21,980 nt of DNA, from the NCBI RefSeq assembly GCF_946480385.1, contig NZ_CAMLJP010000105.1, positions 1 to 21,980 on the forward strand. The letters are read 5' to 3'. The notes below the pieces were generated by a model. It was not told the DNA's origin. It saw only the letters and a program-made list of their open reading frames with translations, and made no database searches. Positions 6,174 through 14,110 of the stretch are shown here, in pieces (within the stretch, counting starts at the first letter, position 1; each line of letters begins with the position of its first letter). This DNA comes from an uncultured Azospirillum sp. GTDB taxonomy: Bacteria; Pseudomonadota; Alphaproteobacteria; Azospirillales; Azospirillaceae. Position numbers and translations under genes: made by a program.

Positions 6174-7256
6174 GTGTTTGCGCGGGCAGGTATGACTGAT
6201 GCGCCTTCGCCGGTGCGGCTGCTGGGGATCGACCCCGGCCTGCGCCACACCGGCTGGGGCATCATCGACGTGGCGGGCAACCGCCTGAGCCACGTCGCCG
6301 ACGGCGCCGTGCATTCCGACGATTCCTGTCCGCTTGCCGAGCGGCTGGTGCAGCTCCACGACGCCCTGTCGGCAGTGGTGGAGCGCTACCACCCCGACGA
6401 GGCGGCGGTGGAGGAGACCTTCGTCAACAGCAACGCGGTCTCTACCCTGAAGCTGGGGCAGGCGCGTGCCGTGGCCCTGCTGGTGCCGGCCCAGGCCGGG
6501 CTGGCGGTGGCGGAATACGCCAACAACATGGTCAAGAAGGCGGTCGTCGGGCAAGGCCGCGCCGAAAAGGCGCAGGTCCAGACGATGGTGCGCCTGCTGC
6601 TGCCCGGCTGCGAGATCGGCAGCCCGGACGCCGCCGACGCGCTCGCCGTGGCGATCTGCCACGCGCACCACCGCGCGAGCTGGACGATGTGGCGGCGGGG
6701 TGCGGGTGTCACGTCGCCGGCGCCAAAGGCCCTCTCCCGTCCTGGGAGAGGGAGGGGACCCGCCGCAGGCGGGGAGGGTGAGGGGCATTCCGTCCCAGCC
6801 GCTTCCACCCAAGCCAAACGCTATCCTTCGCCCCAGGAAACCGAACGCGCCCGCGTGCTTCGCCGCGACTCCACCGAAGTGGAAAAAATGCTATGGCAGA
6901 AGCTGCGGAACGGTCAGCTGGGGGCGAAATTCCGGCGTCAGGAACCTATATTTGGTTTCACCGTCGACTTCGTTTCGCACGATCACCGGCTGATCATCGA
7001 GTTGGATGGCGGCCAGCATGCGGAGCAACGCGCCGCCCATGACGAGCGGCGCACCAAGATGCTGGAGCAGGCCGGTTTCCGCATCATGCGGTTCTGGAAC
7101 AATGATGTCGGCGACAACCTCGACGGTGTCCTGACGACGATCAAGGCACGCCTGGACGAAACCTCCGTCCTGCGGCGGCCGGTCGCCGTGGCGAACCCCT
7201 CACCCGGCCCTGCGGGCCACCCTCTCCCGGGGCGGGAGAGGGATTCGGAGTCCTGA
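6174..7256 (+). CDS. ruvC: RuvC Holliday junction resolvase fused to a C-terminal DUF559 nuclease-like domain
   Basis: The product has 360 residues against about 170-190 for ordinary RuvC. Residues 14-168 are a complete resolvase with the four catalytic acids intact: D20 (GIDPG), E80 (AVEETF), D152 and D155 (SPDAADAL). RuvC cuts Holliday junctions as a dimer with RuvAB. Residues 186-204 are translated palindromic repeat. Residues 222-335 match DUF559, a Vsr-like endonuclease family: E237 (EVEKMLW), [11 protein letters not shown]265 (VDF), E276 and D278 (IIELDGGQH), [11 protein letters not shown]. Residues 341-357 are translated repeat again. Some third-position A/T codons in the DUF559 part (cta, ata, ttt, ggt) differ from the neighbours. 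The GTG start at 6174 has GGAG 10 nt upstream; ATG at 6192 is the alternative. ruvA follows by 3 bp. Whether the fusion makes one stable protein is unknown. Confidence 0.88.
   Translation: MFARAGMTDAPSPVRLLGIDPGLRHTGWGIIDVAGNRLSHVADGAVHSDDSCPLAERLVQLHDALSAVVERYHPDEAAVEETFVNSNAVSTLKLGQARAVALLVPAQAGLAVAEYANNMVKKAVVGQGRAEKAQVQTMVRLLLPGCEIGSPDAADALAVAICHAHHRASWTMWRRGAGVTSPAPKALSRPGRGRGPAAGGEGEGHSVPAASTQAKRYPSPQETERARVLRRDSTEVEKMLWQKLRNGQLGAKFRRQEPIFGFTVDFVSHDHRLIIELDGGQHAEQRAAHDERRTKMLEQAGFRIMRFWNNDVGDNLDGVLTTIKARLDETSVLRRPVAVANPSPGPAGHPLPGRERDSES
6730..6785 (+). repeat. REP/BIME-like palindromic repeat, left copy
   Basis: The outer hairpin is CCCTCTCCC (6730-6738) and GGGAGAGGG (6744-6752), a perfect 9-bp stem with a 5-nt loop. 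A second hairpin, CCCGCC/GGCGGG (6759-6764 and 6768-6773), follows with loop GCA. The tail is GAGGGTGAGGGG, ending at 6785. It lies wholly inside the ruvC reading frame. Intergenic GC-rich palindromes of this general form are common in Azospirillum-like genomes (recollection, not searched). Confidence 0.85.
7196..7242 (-). repeat. REP/BIME-like palindromic repeat, right copy (inverted)
   Basis: Read on the plus strand: CCCCTCACCC, then GGCCC/GGGCC (7206-7210 and 7214-7218), then CCCTCTCCC (7220-7228), loop GGGGC, GGGAGAGGG (7234-7242). This is the left copy in opposite orientation with a shorter middle hairpin. The outer hairpin ends 4 nt before the ruvA ribosome binding site (GGAG, 7247-7250). 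It encodes the last residues of the RuvC fusion. Confidence 0.85.
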
Positions 7257-7259
7257 TCC

Positions 7260-7886
7260 ATGATCGCCAAGCTGACCGGCATCGTCGATTCCACCGGCAC
7301 CGACTGGGTCGTGCTCGACGTGAACGGCGTCGGTTACCTGCTGTCCTGTTCCAACCGCACGCTGTCGCGCATGGCGGTGGGGGAGCGGGCCTCGCTGGTG
7401 GTCGAGACCTTCATCCGCGAGGAGCGCATCGTCCTGCACGGCTTCGGCGATCAGGCGGAGCGGGAGTGGTTCAAGCTGCTGACCACCATCCAGGGCGTCG
7501 GCGCCCGGCTGGCGCTGTCGATCCTGGGCGTGCTCGACCCCGACCAGCTGACCCGGGCCATCGCCTCGCAGGACAAGACCGCGTTGGTGCGGGCCGATGG
7601 CGTCGGGCCAAAGGTGGCGGCGCGCATCCTCAACGAGCTGAAGGACAAGGTCGGCAATCTGGCGCTCGGCCCCGTGGCGACCACGGGTGCGCCGGCCGGC
7701 AAGGGCGCCCCCGCCGCCGTTCCGGGCGCCAGCCCGGCACTGGCCGATGCGGTGTCGGCGCTGGTCAATCTCGGCTATGGCCGGTCGGAGGCCTTCGGCG
7801 CGGTCGTCGCCGCCGGGCGCGTGCTGGGCGATGACGCCGGCGTGTCCGATCTGATCCGCCAGGGCCTCAAGGAACTGAGCCAATGA
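7260..7886 (+). CDS. ruvA: Holliday junction branch migration protein RuvA
   Basis: The product has 208 residues, the usual size. The N-terminal OB-fold (residues 1-62) starts [28 protein letters not shown]. Two helix-hairpin-helix motifs follow, seen as [14 protein letters not shown] and [19 protein letters not shown]. After an Ala/Gly/Pro linker comes the C-terminal three-helix domain (about 155-208), which contacts RuvB ([18 protein letters not shown]). RuvA forms a tetramer that holds the junction in a square plane. GGAG at 7247-7250 is its ribosome binding site, directly after a palindromic repeat. The stop overlaps the ruvB start in an ATGA, indicating coupled translation. Confidence 0.97.
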   Translation: MIAKLTGIVDSTGTDWVVLDVNGVGYLLSCSNRTLSRMAVGERASLVVETFIREERIVLHGFGDQAEREWFKLLTTIQGVGARLALSILGVLDPDQLTRAIASQDKTALVRADGVGPKVAARILNELKDKVGNLALGPVATTGAPAGKGAPAAVPGASPALADAVSALVNLGYGRSEAFGAVVAAGRVLGDDAGVSDLIRQGLKELSQ

Positions 7887-8956
7887 GCGCCCCCAATTCC
7901 GACCGTCTGGTCCAGCCGGGCCAGGGGCAGGGCGACTCATCCGAGTCGTCGATCCGTCCGCTGTCGCTCGCCGAGTTCATCGGCCAGCGGCAGGCGCGCG
8001 AGAACCTGTCGATCTTCATCCAGGCCGCCCGCTCCCGCAACGAGGCGCTGGACCATGTGCTGCTGTTCGGCCCGCCGGGGCTGGGCAAGACCACGCTGGC
8101 GCAGATCGTGGCGCGCGAGCTGGGGGTGGGGTTCCGCGCCACCTCCGGGCCGGTCATCGCGCGGGCCGGCGATCTGGCGGCGCTGCTGACCAATCTGCAG
8201 CCGCACGACGTCCTCTTCATCGACGAGATTCATCGCCTTAATCCCGCCGTGGAAGAGGTGCTCTATCCCGCCATGGAGGATTTCCAGCTCGACCTCATCA
8301 TCGGCGAAGGCCCGTCGGCGCGGTCCATCCGGATCGACCTGCCGCCCTTCACCCTCGTCGGCGCCACGACGCGCAGCGGCCTGATCACACGCCCCTTGCG
8401 CGAACGCTTCGGCATTCCCGTGCGCCTGCAATTCTACGAGCCGGACGAGCTGGAGCTGATCGTGCGCCGCGCCGCCGGGGTGCTCGGCATGGGCATCACG
8501 CCGGAAGGCGCGCGCGAGATCGCCAACCGCTCGCGCGGCACGCCGCGCGTGTCGGGCCGGCTGCTGCGCCGGGTGCGCGATTTCGCCGCGGTCGCCGGGG
8601 TGGAGGAGGTCGACAAGCGCGTCGCCGATGCCGCGCTGACCCGGCTGGAGGTCGACCGGCTGGGGCTGGACAGCATGGACCGCCGCTATCTCGGGCTGGT
8701 CGCCAACAACTATGGCGGCGGGCCGGTGGGCGTCGAGACATTGGGCGCGGCGCTGGGCGAACAGCGCGACGTGCTGGAGGAGGTGGTCGAACCCTACCTG
8801 ATCCAGCAGGGCTTCCTGCAGCGCACGCCGCGCGGGCGCATGCTGACCGACCAGGGTTTCCGCTATCTCGGCCTCAACCCGCCGAACGCGCCGCTCCGGC
8901 AGCTCGACCTGCTGGACCGCGTTCCCGACCCTACGGACGAGGGTGACGATGCGTGA
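7883..8956 (+). CDS. ruvB: Holliday junction branch migration ATPase RuvB
   Basis: This is a 357-residue AAA+ ATPase that drives branch migration together with RuvA. Walker A is GPPGLGKT at residues 63-70 and Walker B is DEIH at 114-117. Sensor and arginine-finger regions are recognisable ([37 protein letters not shown]). The C-terminal winged-helix domain includes [16 protein letters not shown] and [13 protein letters not shown]. The start ATG overlaps the ruvA stop by 4 bp. The stop overlaps the ybgC start by 8 bp, so ruvA-ruvB-ybgC are probably one coupled message. Confidence 0.98.
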   Translation: MSAPNSDRLVQPGQGQGDSSESSIRPLSLAEFIGQRQARENLSIFIQAARSRNEALDHVLLFGPPGLGKTTLAQIVARELGVGFRATSGPVIARAGDLAALLTNLQPHDVLFIDEIHRLNPAVEEVLYPAMEDFQLDLIIGEGPSARSIRIDLPPFTLVGATTRSGLITRPLRERFGIPVRLQFYEPDELELIVRRAAGVLGMGITPEGAREIANRSRGTPRVSGRLLRRVRDFAAVAGVEEVDKRVADAALTRLEVDRLGLDSMDRRYLGLVANNYGGGPVGVETLGAALGEQRDVLEEVVEPYLIQQGFLQRTPRGRMLTDQGFRYLGLNPPNAPLRQLDLLDRVPDPTDEGDDA

Positions 8957-9452
8957 GGTGACGCTCTCCCTCTCGGTCCCCTCCCTTTCAGGATGGTTCG
9001 CGGAGGACGGCACGCACCGTTATCCGCTGCGGGTCTATTACGAGGATACCGACGCCGGCGGCATCGTATACCACGCCAATTACCTGCGATTCGCGGAGCG
9101 GGCGCGGACGGAGATGCTGTACCTGATGGGCTTCCGTCAGAAGGAGATGGCGGAAGGTTCGGGCGATGTCACAGGTGTGTCATTTGCGGTACGGCGCCTG
9201 ACCATCGATTTTGACGCCCCTGCCAAGCTGGAGGACACGCTTGAAGTGGAAACCCGAATCGTCGATATCCGCGGTGCCTCCTTCGCAGTTGCACAAGTCA
9301 TCCGTCGCGACGGTCGCGTGCTGGCGCGCGCCGACCTGCAGTTGGTGACGATCAATCGGACCGGGCGGGCTGTGCGCCTTCCCGAACCGGTGAAAGCGGC
9401 GATGGAGTCGCTGCACGCAAAGCAAAGCTCTTCGACGCCTGACCTGCCTTAA
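8949..9452 (+). CDS. ybgC: Acyl-CoA thioesterase YbgC (hotdog fold), Tol-Pal associated
   Basis: The product has 167 residues from the ATG at 8949, chosen because GAGG (8939-8942) is 6 nt upstream; an in-frame GTG at 8943 is too close to it. The hotdog-fold thioesterase motif is [21 protein letters not shown], near residues 30-50, with the expected catalytic aspartate (D35) and H42 region. In E. coli YbgC hydrolyses acyl-CoA and interacts with acyl carrier protein and phospholipid synthesis enzymes. It is nearly always the first gene of the tol-pal cluster, and here links ruvB to tolQ. Confidence 0.95.
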   Translation: MREVTLSLSVPSLSGWFAEDGTHRYPLRVYYEDTDAGGIVYHANYLRFAERARTEMLYLMGFRQKEMAEGSGDVTGVSFAVRRLTIDFDAPAKLEDTLEVETRIVDIRGASFAVAQVIRRDGRVLARADLQLVTINRTGRAVRLPEPVKAAMESLHAKQSSSTPDLP

Positions 9453-9509
9453 TCGACCTTTTCCCTTCCACATCCCCGTGCCAACAGCGCAACCGCGAGA
9501 CTGACTGCG

Positions 9510-10241
9510 ATGGACGCCCTGCAAACCGCCCAACTGGCCGGCACCGCCGCCACGACGGCACATGAGATCACGATCCTCGGCCTGTTCTGGCAGGCCGACG
9601 CGATCGTCAAGATCGTGATGATGATGCTCGTCGTCGCCTCGATCTGGTGCTGGGCGATCATCATCGAAAAGCTGATGCGGATCCGCCGCCTGAACGCCCA
9701 GGCCGACGCCTTCGAAGAGGCCTTCTGGTCCGGCGGCTCGCTGGACGCGCTGTACGACCGCATCGGCCAGACCCCGGCCGACCCGATGGCGGCGACCTTC
9801 GCCGCCGGCATGCGCGAGTGGCGTCACGCCGCCGACCGCGGCATCGCCGGCACCATGAAGGGGTCGCTGCAGCAGCGGGTCGAGCGGGTGATGGCGGTGA
9901 CCATCGGCCGCGAGATGGCGCGGGCCGAACGCTACATGACCTTCCTGGCCTCGGTCGGCTCGACGGCGCCGTTCATCGGCCTGTTCGGTACGGTGTGGGG
10001 CATCATGAACTCCTTCACCTCGATCGCCGGTTCGGGCAACACCAGCCTCGCCGTCGTGGCGCCCGGCATCGCCGAGGCGCTGTTCGCCACCGCCATGGGC
10101 CTGCTGGCCGCCATCCCGGCGGTGCTGTCCTACAACAAGTTCTCCACCGACCTCGGCCGCTACGCCGACCGGCTGGACACCTTCTCGGGCGAGTTCTCGG
10201 CGATCCTGTCCCGCCACCTCGAGGAGCGGGGAGCCGCCTGA
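9510..10241 (+). CDS. tolQ: Tol-Pal system proton channel subunit TolQ
   Basis: The 243-residue inner-membrane protein belongs to the MotA/TolQ/ExbB family. It has three predicted membrane helices: about 30-53, 143-168 ([22 protein letters not shown], the family signature) and 186-209 ([20 protein letters not shown]). A cytoplasmic loop lies between the first two. TolQ pentamers surround a TolR dimer and use proton motive force to energise TolA. No strong Shine-Dalgarno precedes the ATG. The 57-bp gap after ybgC contains no terminator. tolR starts 3 bp after the stop. Confidence 0.97.
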   Translation: MDALQTAQLAGTAATTAHEITILGLFWQADAIVKIVMMMLVVASIWCWAIIIEKLMRIRRLNAQADAFEEAFWSGGSLDALYDRIGQTPADPMAATFAAGMREWRHAADRGIAGTMKGSLQQRVERVMAVTIGREMARAERYMTFLASVGSTAPFIGLFGTVWGIMNSFTSIAGSGNTSLAVVAPGIAEALFATAMGLLAAIPAVLSYNKFSTDLGRYADRLDTFSGEFSAILSRHLEERGAA

Positions 10242-10244
10242 ACC

Positions 10245-10727
10245 ATGGCCGGACAACTCGCAGGCAAGTCCCACGGGCGCGGCAAGCGCCGGGGCTATCG
10301 CGCGATGGCCGAGATCAACATGACGCCGTTCATCGACGTCATGCTGGTCCTGCTGATCGTCTTCATGGTCGCCGCCCCGATGCTGACCGTCGGCGTGCCG
10401 GTCGACCTGCCCAAGACCAATGCCGCTCCGCTGGAGCAGCAGAAGGACCCGCTGTTCGTCACCGTGCAGACCGACGGCCGCGTCTTCGTCCAGGAGACGC
10501 CGGTCGAGCTGGGCAACATGGTGCCGCTGCTGATCGCGGTGACCAACAACAACCCGGAGGCCCGCATCCTGGTCCGCGGCGACGCCAAGATCGCCTATGG
10601 CAAGATGCTGGAGGTGATGGGCACCATGAGCGCCGCCGGCTTCAAGAAGGTCGGTCTGGTCGCCGAGATGCCGAACGGTCCGACCGCGTCCAGCGCACGC
10701 GTCGGCGCCCCCAAACCGGCGCGTTGA
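10245..10727 (+). CDS. tolR: Tol-Pal system protein TolR
   Basis: The 160-residue ExbD/TolR-family protein has a short basic cytoplasmic tail (residues 1-22), one membrane helix (about 24-47, [18 protein letters not shown]) and a periplasmic domain. D31 in that helix matches the proton-path aspartate of the family (D23 in E. coli TolR). It works with TolQ as the proton-driven motor. The C-terminal tail after about residue 145 is low-complexity. It is placed between tolQ and tolA with short gaps, consistent with one operon. Confidence 0.97.
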   Translation: MAGQLAGKSHGRGKRRGYRAMAEINMTPFIDVMLVLLIVFMVAAPMLTVGVPVDLPKTNAAPLEQQKDPLFVTVQTDGRVFVQETPVELGNMVPLLIAVTNNNPEARILVRGDAKIAYGKMLEVMGTMSAAGFKKVGLVAEMPNGPTASSARVGAPKPAR

Positions 10728-10743
10728 GGCGGGCGGAACTCCC

Positions 10744-11913
10744 ATGCGCAAGCCACTGATCGCCTCGGCGGTGCTGCACGTCGCGCTGGTCGCGCTGTTC
10801 GTGCTCGGCCTGCCGCCCAGCGATCGCAAGCTCGAAATCGCCTCGTCGATCCCGATCGAGATCGTCGACATCGGCGAGGTCACCCAGGCCGCCCGTGTCG
10901 AGAAGGGCGAGCCCAAGCCGACCAATTCCGCGCAGCGGACCCCGGTGCCCGAGGCCAAGCCGTCGCCGCCGGCGCCCGAGCCGCCGGATGCCGAGGACGA
11001 GCCGCCCCCGCCCCCACCGCCACCGGCCAGGACGCCGGAGCCGCCGAAGGTCGCCCAGGTGCCGCCGCCCCCGCGCGAGCCGACGCCGCCGCCCAAGCCT
11101 GCCCCGACTCCTCCGCCTCCGCCGCCACCACCGCCGCCGCCTCCGCCCCCGGATCCGGCGCCGTCGCCGACTCCGAAGCCGCCGGAGCCTCCCAAGCCCG
11201 AGCCGTCGAAGCCGGAACCGCCGAAGCACGAGCCGAAGCCTGAGCCTCCGAAACCGGAGCCTCCCAAGCCCGAGCCGAAAAAGCCCGAGCCGCCGAAGCA
11301 CGAGCCGAAGCCGGAACCGCCCAAGGCGGAACCGAAGAAGCCCGAGCCGGCGAAGGAGGTTGCCAAGGCCGAGCCGAAGAAGCCCGTTTCTCCGGCCAAG
11401 CCGACGGAGAAGGCGGACGACAAGGCTTTGGCCAATCTTCTTTCGGGCGTGCTCAACTCGGAGAATCCGAAGGCGACCGGCAAGGCCGCGCCCAAGGGGG
11501 AGAGCGACGCCAAGCCGAGCCAGAAGACCGCCTCGGCGGCGCCAGCCGGGGCAGCCAAGGCAACAAACGGCCCCGACAAGCCGTTCAAGCCGTCCGGCCG
11601 CGCGTTGGATGCCATCCGCGGCCAGTTGAGCAAGAACTGGAACTTCGACAGCGGCCGCAAGGACGCATCGTCGATGCAGATCGAGATCCACGTCGAGGTC
11701 GGCCGCGACCACAGCGTGATCCGGGCCTGGATCGACGAGAAGTACAAGTCGCGCTATCAGTCGGATCGCGCCTTCCAGGCGTCGGCCGACGCGGCGGTGC
11801 GCGCGGTCAAACGGTCCAGTCCACTGGACCTGCTGCCCAGCGAGTTCACACCGCAGACTTATGAAGACTGGCGCTTCATCGTGTTCAATTTCGACCCGAG
11901 GGACATGTTCTGA
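10744..11913 (+). CDS. tolA: Tol-Pal system protein TolA with an extended proline-rich linker
   Basis: The product has 389 residues. An N-terminal membrane anchor (about residues 4-24, [18 protein letters not shown]) carries the S-x3-H-like motif of TonB/TolA proteins. Residues 55-215 form a Pro/Lys/Glu-rich linker, including 14 consecutive prolines at residues 123-136. It also holds a 24-residue near-duplicate encoded at 11209-11280 and 11281-11352. The C-terminal globular domain (about 282-389, [20 protein letters not shown] to the end) binds TolB/Pal partners. In E. coli the middle of TolA is Ala/Lys-rich helix. Here it is proline-rich and TonB-like, but the neighbouring genes and the C-terminal domain support TolA. 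tolB begins 2 bp after the stop. Confidence 0.93.
   Translation: MRKPLIASAVLHVALVALFVLGLPPSDRKLEIASSIPIEIVDIGEVTQAARVEKGEPKPTNSAQRTPVPEAKPSPPAPEPPDAEDEPPPPPPPPARTPEPPKVAQVPPPPREPTPPPKPAPTPPPPPPPPPPPPPPDPAPSPTPKPPEPPKPEPSKPEPPKHEPKPEPPKPEPPKPEPKKPEPPKHEPKPEPPKAEPKKPEPAKEVAKAEPKKPVSPAKPTEKADDKALANLLSGVLNSENPKATGKAAPKGESDAKPSQKTASAAPAGAAKATNGPDKPFKPSGRALDAIRGQLSKNWNFDSGRKDASSMQIEIHVEVGRDHSVIRAWIDEKYKSRYQSDRAFQASADAAVRAVKRSSPLDLLPSEFTPQTYEDWRFIVFNFDPRDMF
11110..11151 (+). repeat. Fourteen consecutive proline codons in tolA
   Basis: Codons 123-136 of tolA are all proline (mixed cct, ccg, cca and ccc). Such runs stall ribosomes without EF-P. The codon mixture argues for selection on the peptide rather than recent slippage of one codon. 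Confidence 0.95.
11209..11352 (+). repeat. Imperfect 72-bp tandem repeat within tolA
   Basis: Two adjacent 72-bp units (11209-11280 and 11281-11352) each begin [15 protein letters not shown] and then diverge slightly. They encode 24 residues of the proline-rich linker. The arrangement suggests length change by unequal recombination. Confidence 0.8.
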
Positions 11914-11915
11914 CC

Positions 11916-13268
11916 ATGACGACGAAGACGAGGCTTCTGTTGAAGCTGGCCGGGGCCACCGGCGCGCTTCTCCTCTCCCTCGGCGTTGCCGCTCCGCAGG
12001 AGGCGCGCGCCGAGTTGCGCATCGACATCACGCGGGGCGTGTCCGAGCCGCTGCCCATCGCGATCACCAGCTTCGCCGGTGCGGGCGGGCGCGATGCCCA
12101 GCTGGGCGCCGACATCTCCAAGGTCATCTCCGCCGACCTGGAGCGTTCCGGCCTGTTCAAGCCGCTGGACCCGCGCGGCTTCCTGCAGACGCCGGAACAG
12201 CTGCGCAGCGGCGAGCCGCGCTACCAGGACTGGAAGGCGCTGGGCGCCCAGGCCCTGGTCGCGGGCAACACCACGACGGGCGGCGACGGCCGCATGAAGG
12301 TGGATTTCCGCCTGTGGGACGTCGCCGCCGGCCAGTACATGCAGGGGCTGAGCTACAGCGCCTCGCCGCAGGAATGGCGCCGCATCGCCCACATCGTGGC
12401 CGACGCGATCTATAAGCGCCTGACCGGCGAGGACGGCTATTTCGACACGCGCATCGTCTATGTCGCCGAATCCGGCCCGGCGAACGCGCGCAAGAAGCAG
12501 CTGGCCATCATGGACCAGGACAGCGCCAACCATCAGTTCCTGACCGACGGCCAGACCCTGGTCCTGACGCCGCGCTTCTCGCCGACGTCCCAGGAAATCA
12601 CGTACATGTCGTACTTCAACAAGAAGCCGCGCGTGTACCTGTTCAACATCGACACCGGCCGCCAGGAGGTCCTGGGCGACTTCCCCGGCATGACCTTCGC
12701 CCCGCGCTTCTCGCCGGACGGCAACAAGGTCATCATGTCGATGGCCCAGAACGGCAACACCGACATCTACACGCTGGACCTGCGCACCCGCCGCCAGACC
12801 CAGCTGACCGACGCGCCGGGCATCGACACCGGTCCCAGCTATTCCCCGGACGGCCAGAAGATCGTCTTCGAGTCGGATCGCGGCGGCACGCAGCAGCTCT
12901 ATGTCATGGGTGCCGACGGGTCGGGCGTGAAGCGGCTGACCTTCGGCGAGGGCCGTTACGGCACGCCGGTGTGGTCGCCGCGCGGCGACCTGATCGCCTT
13001 CACGCGCCAGCGTGGTAGCAGCTTTGCAATCGGCGTAATCCGTCCGGATGGAACCGGGGAACGGATCCTGACCGAAGCCTTCCACGTCGAGGGGCCGACC
13101 TGGGCGCCCAACGGCCGTGTTCTTATGTTCTTCAAGGACTTGCCGACGGGTGACGGCCGTGGCCGCAATTCGAACCTGTACAGCATCGACATCACCGGCG
13201 CGAACGAGCGTCGCGTGAGCACCCCGGTCGGCGCGTCGGACCCTGCGTGGTCGCCCTTGATTCCCTAG
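11916..13268 (+). CDS. tolB: Tol-Pal system periplasmic protein TolB
   Basis: The product has 450 residues. It has a Sec signal peptide with likely cleavage after A-R-A at residue 32. An N-terminal alpha/beta domain (about 33-165) is followed by a six-bladed beta-propeller. The propeller repeats are visible as [52 protein letters not shown] and [11 protein letters not shown]. TolB sits in the periplasm and binds Pal and TolA in turn, controlling Pal release during outer-membrane constriction. It lies 2 bp after tolA, so translation is probably coupled. Confidence 0.97.
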   Translation: MTTKTRLLLKLAGATGALLLSLGVAAPQEARAELRIDITRGVSEPLPIAITSFAGAGGRDAQLGADISKVISADLERSGLFKPLDPRGFLQTPEQLRSGEPRYQDWKALGAQALVAGNTTTGGDGRMKVDFRLWDVAAGQYMQGLSYSASPQEWRRIAHIVADAIYKRLTGEDGYFDTRIVYVAESGPANARKKQLAIMDQDSANHQFLTDGQTLVLTPRFSPTSQEITYMSYFNKKPRVYLFNIDTGRQEVLGDFPGMTFAPRFSPDGNKVIMSMAQNGNTDIYTLDLRTRRQTQLTDAPGIDTGPSYSPDGQKIVFESDRGGTQQLYVMGADGSGVKRLTFGEGRYGTPVWSPRGDLIAFTRQRGSSFAIGVIRPDGTGERILTEAFHVEGPTWAPNGRVLMFFKDLPTGDGRGRNSNLYSIDITGANERRVSTPVGASDPAWSPLIP

Positions 13269-13328
13269 TGGAGTAGCCCTATTTTGCGGCGGCGCGGGAG
13301 CAATGCTCAAGACAAAGGTCGGACGTCG

Positions 13329-13355
13329 TCTTTTCGTCGGGGATTGGCGAAAAGA
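13329..13355 (+). promoter_or_regulatory. Inverted repeat in the tolB-pal gap
   Basis: TCTTTTCG (13329-13336) and CGAAAAGA (13348-13355) form a perfect 8-bp inverted repeat with an 11-nt spacer. It lies in the 148-bp gap before pal. There is no U-run after it, so it is not an obvious terminator. It could be an mRNA hairpin or an operator tied to separate pal expression; this is inference. Confidence 0.35.
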
Positions 13356-13416
13356 AGCGGCTCTCGTGCTGACCAGTCCGGCCAATCAACAATTGTCGTT
13401 CAAGGGGTCCCTGAAC

Positions 13417-13887
13417 ATGCGTATGAAGTTCCTCGCCCTCGCCGCGGTTGCCCTGCTCGCCGCTTGCGAATCCACGCCGAACGACGCCGCCAACGGCGCC
13501 AACACCGGTGCCCAGCAGACCTCGGTCCGTCCGGGTTCGGCGGAAGATTTCGTCGTCAACGTCGGCGACCGCGTCTTCTTCGGCCTTGACCGCTTCGACC
13601 TGTCGCCGGAGGCTCGCGCCACCCTCGACCGTCAGGCCAAGTGGCTGCAGACCTACGGTTCGGTCACCGTGACCGTCGAGGGCCATGCTGACGAGCGCGG
13701 CACCCGCGAGTACAACCTGGCCCTGGGTGAGCGTCGCGCCAACTCGGTGAAGAACTACCTGGCCGCCAAGGGCATCCCGGCCGCCCGCGTCAACGTCGTG
13801 TCCTACGGCAAGGAGCGTCCGGCCGTGGTTGGCTCGAACGAGGCCGCCTGGTCGCAGAACCGCCGCGCCGTGACCGTCGTCAACTGA
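13417..13887 (+). CDS. pal: Peptidoglycan-associated lipoprotein Pal
   Basis: The product has 156 residues. It has a lipoprotein signal with lipobox LAAC, acylated cysteine at residue 17 and Glu at +2, compatible with the outer membrane. A low-complexity tether follows, then an OmpA-like peptidoglycan-binding domain (about 45-156) with VEGHADERGTREYNLALGERRA. Pal anchors the outer membrane to peptidoglycan and is the endpoint of the Tol system. The ATG at 13417 is chosen because AAGGGG (13402-13407) is 9 nt upstream and the lipobox then sits at the right distance. An upstream in-frame ATG at 13303 would bury the signal peptide. A strong terminator follows. Confidence 0.97.
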   Translation: MRMKFLALAAVALLAACESTPNDAANGANTGAQQTSVRPGSAEDFVVNVGDRVFFGLDRFDLSPEARATLDRQAKWLQTYGSVTVTVEGHADERGTREYNLALGERRANSVKNYLAAKGIPAARVNVVSYGKERPAVVGSNEAAWSQNRRAVTVVN

Positions 13888-13896
13888 TGACGCCGG

Positions 13897-13913
13897 TCCC
13901 CGGCTGACGGGGA
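13897..13913 (+). other. Small hairpin just before the pal terminator
   Basis: TCCCCG (13897-13902) pairs with CGGGGA (13908-13913) around a 5-nt loop, 9 nt after the pal stop. It is followed by only three T's. It may be a minor pause or a 3'-end stabiliser preceding the main terminator. Confidence 0.4.
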
Positions 13914-13918
13914 TTTGG

Positions 13919-13964
13919 AAAAAGGCGCCGCCGCCGGGCAACCGGGGCGGCGCCTTTTTCTTTT
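13919..13964 (+). terminator. Rho-independent terminator of the tol-pal unit
   Basis: A perfect 14-bp stem pairs 13919-13932 with 13946-13959. The GC-rich core is flanked by A-run and T-run, with T's continuing at 13961-13964. The loop contains a further CCGG/CCGG pairing. The A-run on the 5' side means it could also work in the opposite direction. Confidence 0.92.
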
Positions 13965-13997
13965 CGGCAGGTGGCAATTGCGAACGAGGCGGGTTCT

Positions 13998-14026
13998 TTG
14001 CGCCGGTGCGCAAGTTCTGCTAAACA
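13998..14026 (+). promoter_or_regulatory. Candidate sigma-70 promoter for cpoB-tilS
   Basis: TTGCGC (13998-14003), a 17-nt spacer, then TAAACA (14021-14026) preceded by TGC, an extended -10 arrangement. It lies between the pal terminator and cpoB, where a new promoter is required. The predicted start is near 14033, with a leader of about 78 nt. Confidence 0.5.
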
Positions 14027-14110
14027 GCGGCCATCGCGTCGCCTTTTTCGTTCGCCATGGTCGCCGTGGGTGTTCCCCCCGGCATCAGATCTCCTCAGGA
14101 TCCCACGCGC

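Larger units (their letters stand above)
6730..7242 (+). mobile_element. Putative repeat-bounded DUF559 cassette inserted in frame into ruvC
   Basis: The segment runs from the outer hairpin of the left repeat to the outer hairpin of the inverted right repeat. It is 513 bp, exactly 171 codons. Between the repeats lies the DUF559 coding region with no stop and no well-placed start of its own. An in-frame GTG at 6855 lacks a Shine-Dalgarno sequence. Removing the segment on paper joins codon 185 to D-S-E-S-stop, giving a 189-residue RuvC ending 3 bp before ruvA. No target-site duplication and no transposase were found. Treating it as a mobilised unit is inference from the symmetric repeats, the in-frame length and the codon shift. 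Confidence 0.5.

Noticed and set aside
6730..6785. Left palindromic repeat as a Rho-independent terminator of ruvC
   Set aside because: No U-run follows, and the reading frame continues through into a conserved domain.
6730..7242. An insertion sequence with a transposase in ruvC
   Set aside because: The only coding content is the DUF559 domain. There is no DDE, HUH or serine recombinase signature and no visible target duplication.
11209..11352. The tolA tandem repeats as a CRISPR-like or intergenic repeat array
   Set aside because: The units are contiguous with no spacers, keep the reading frame and encode the TolA linker.
9180..11747. An 855-residue glycine-rich open frame opposite ybgC-tolQRA
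   Set aside because: It spans four well-identified genes. The Gly-rich section is simply the reverse of the tolA proline codons.
13303..13416. An upstream extension of pal by 38 residues
   Set aside because: It would place the lipoprotein signal internally. The ATG at 13417 has AAGGGG at the right spacing.
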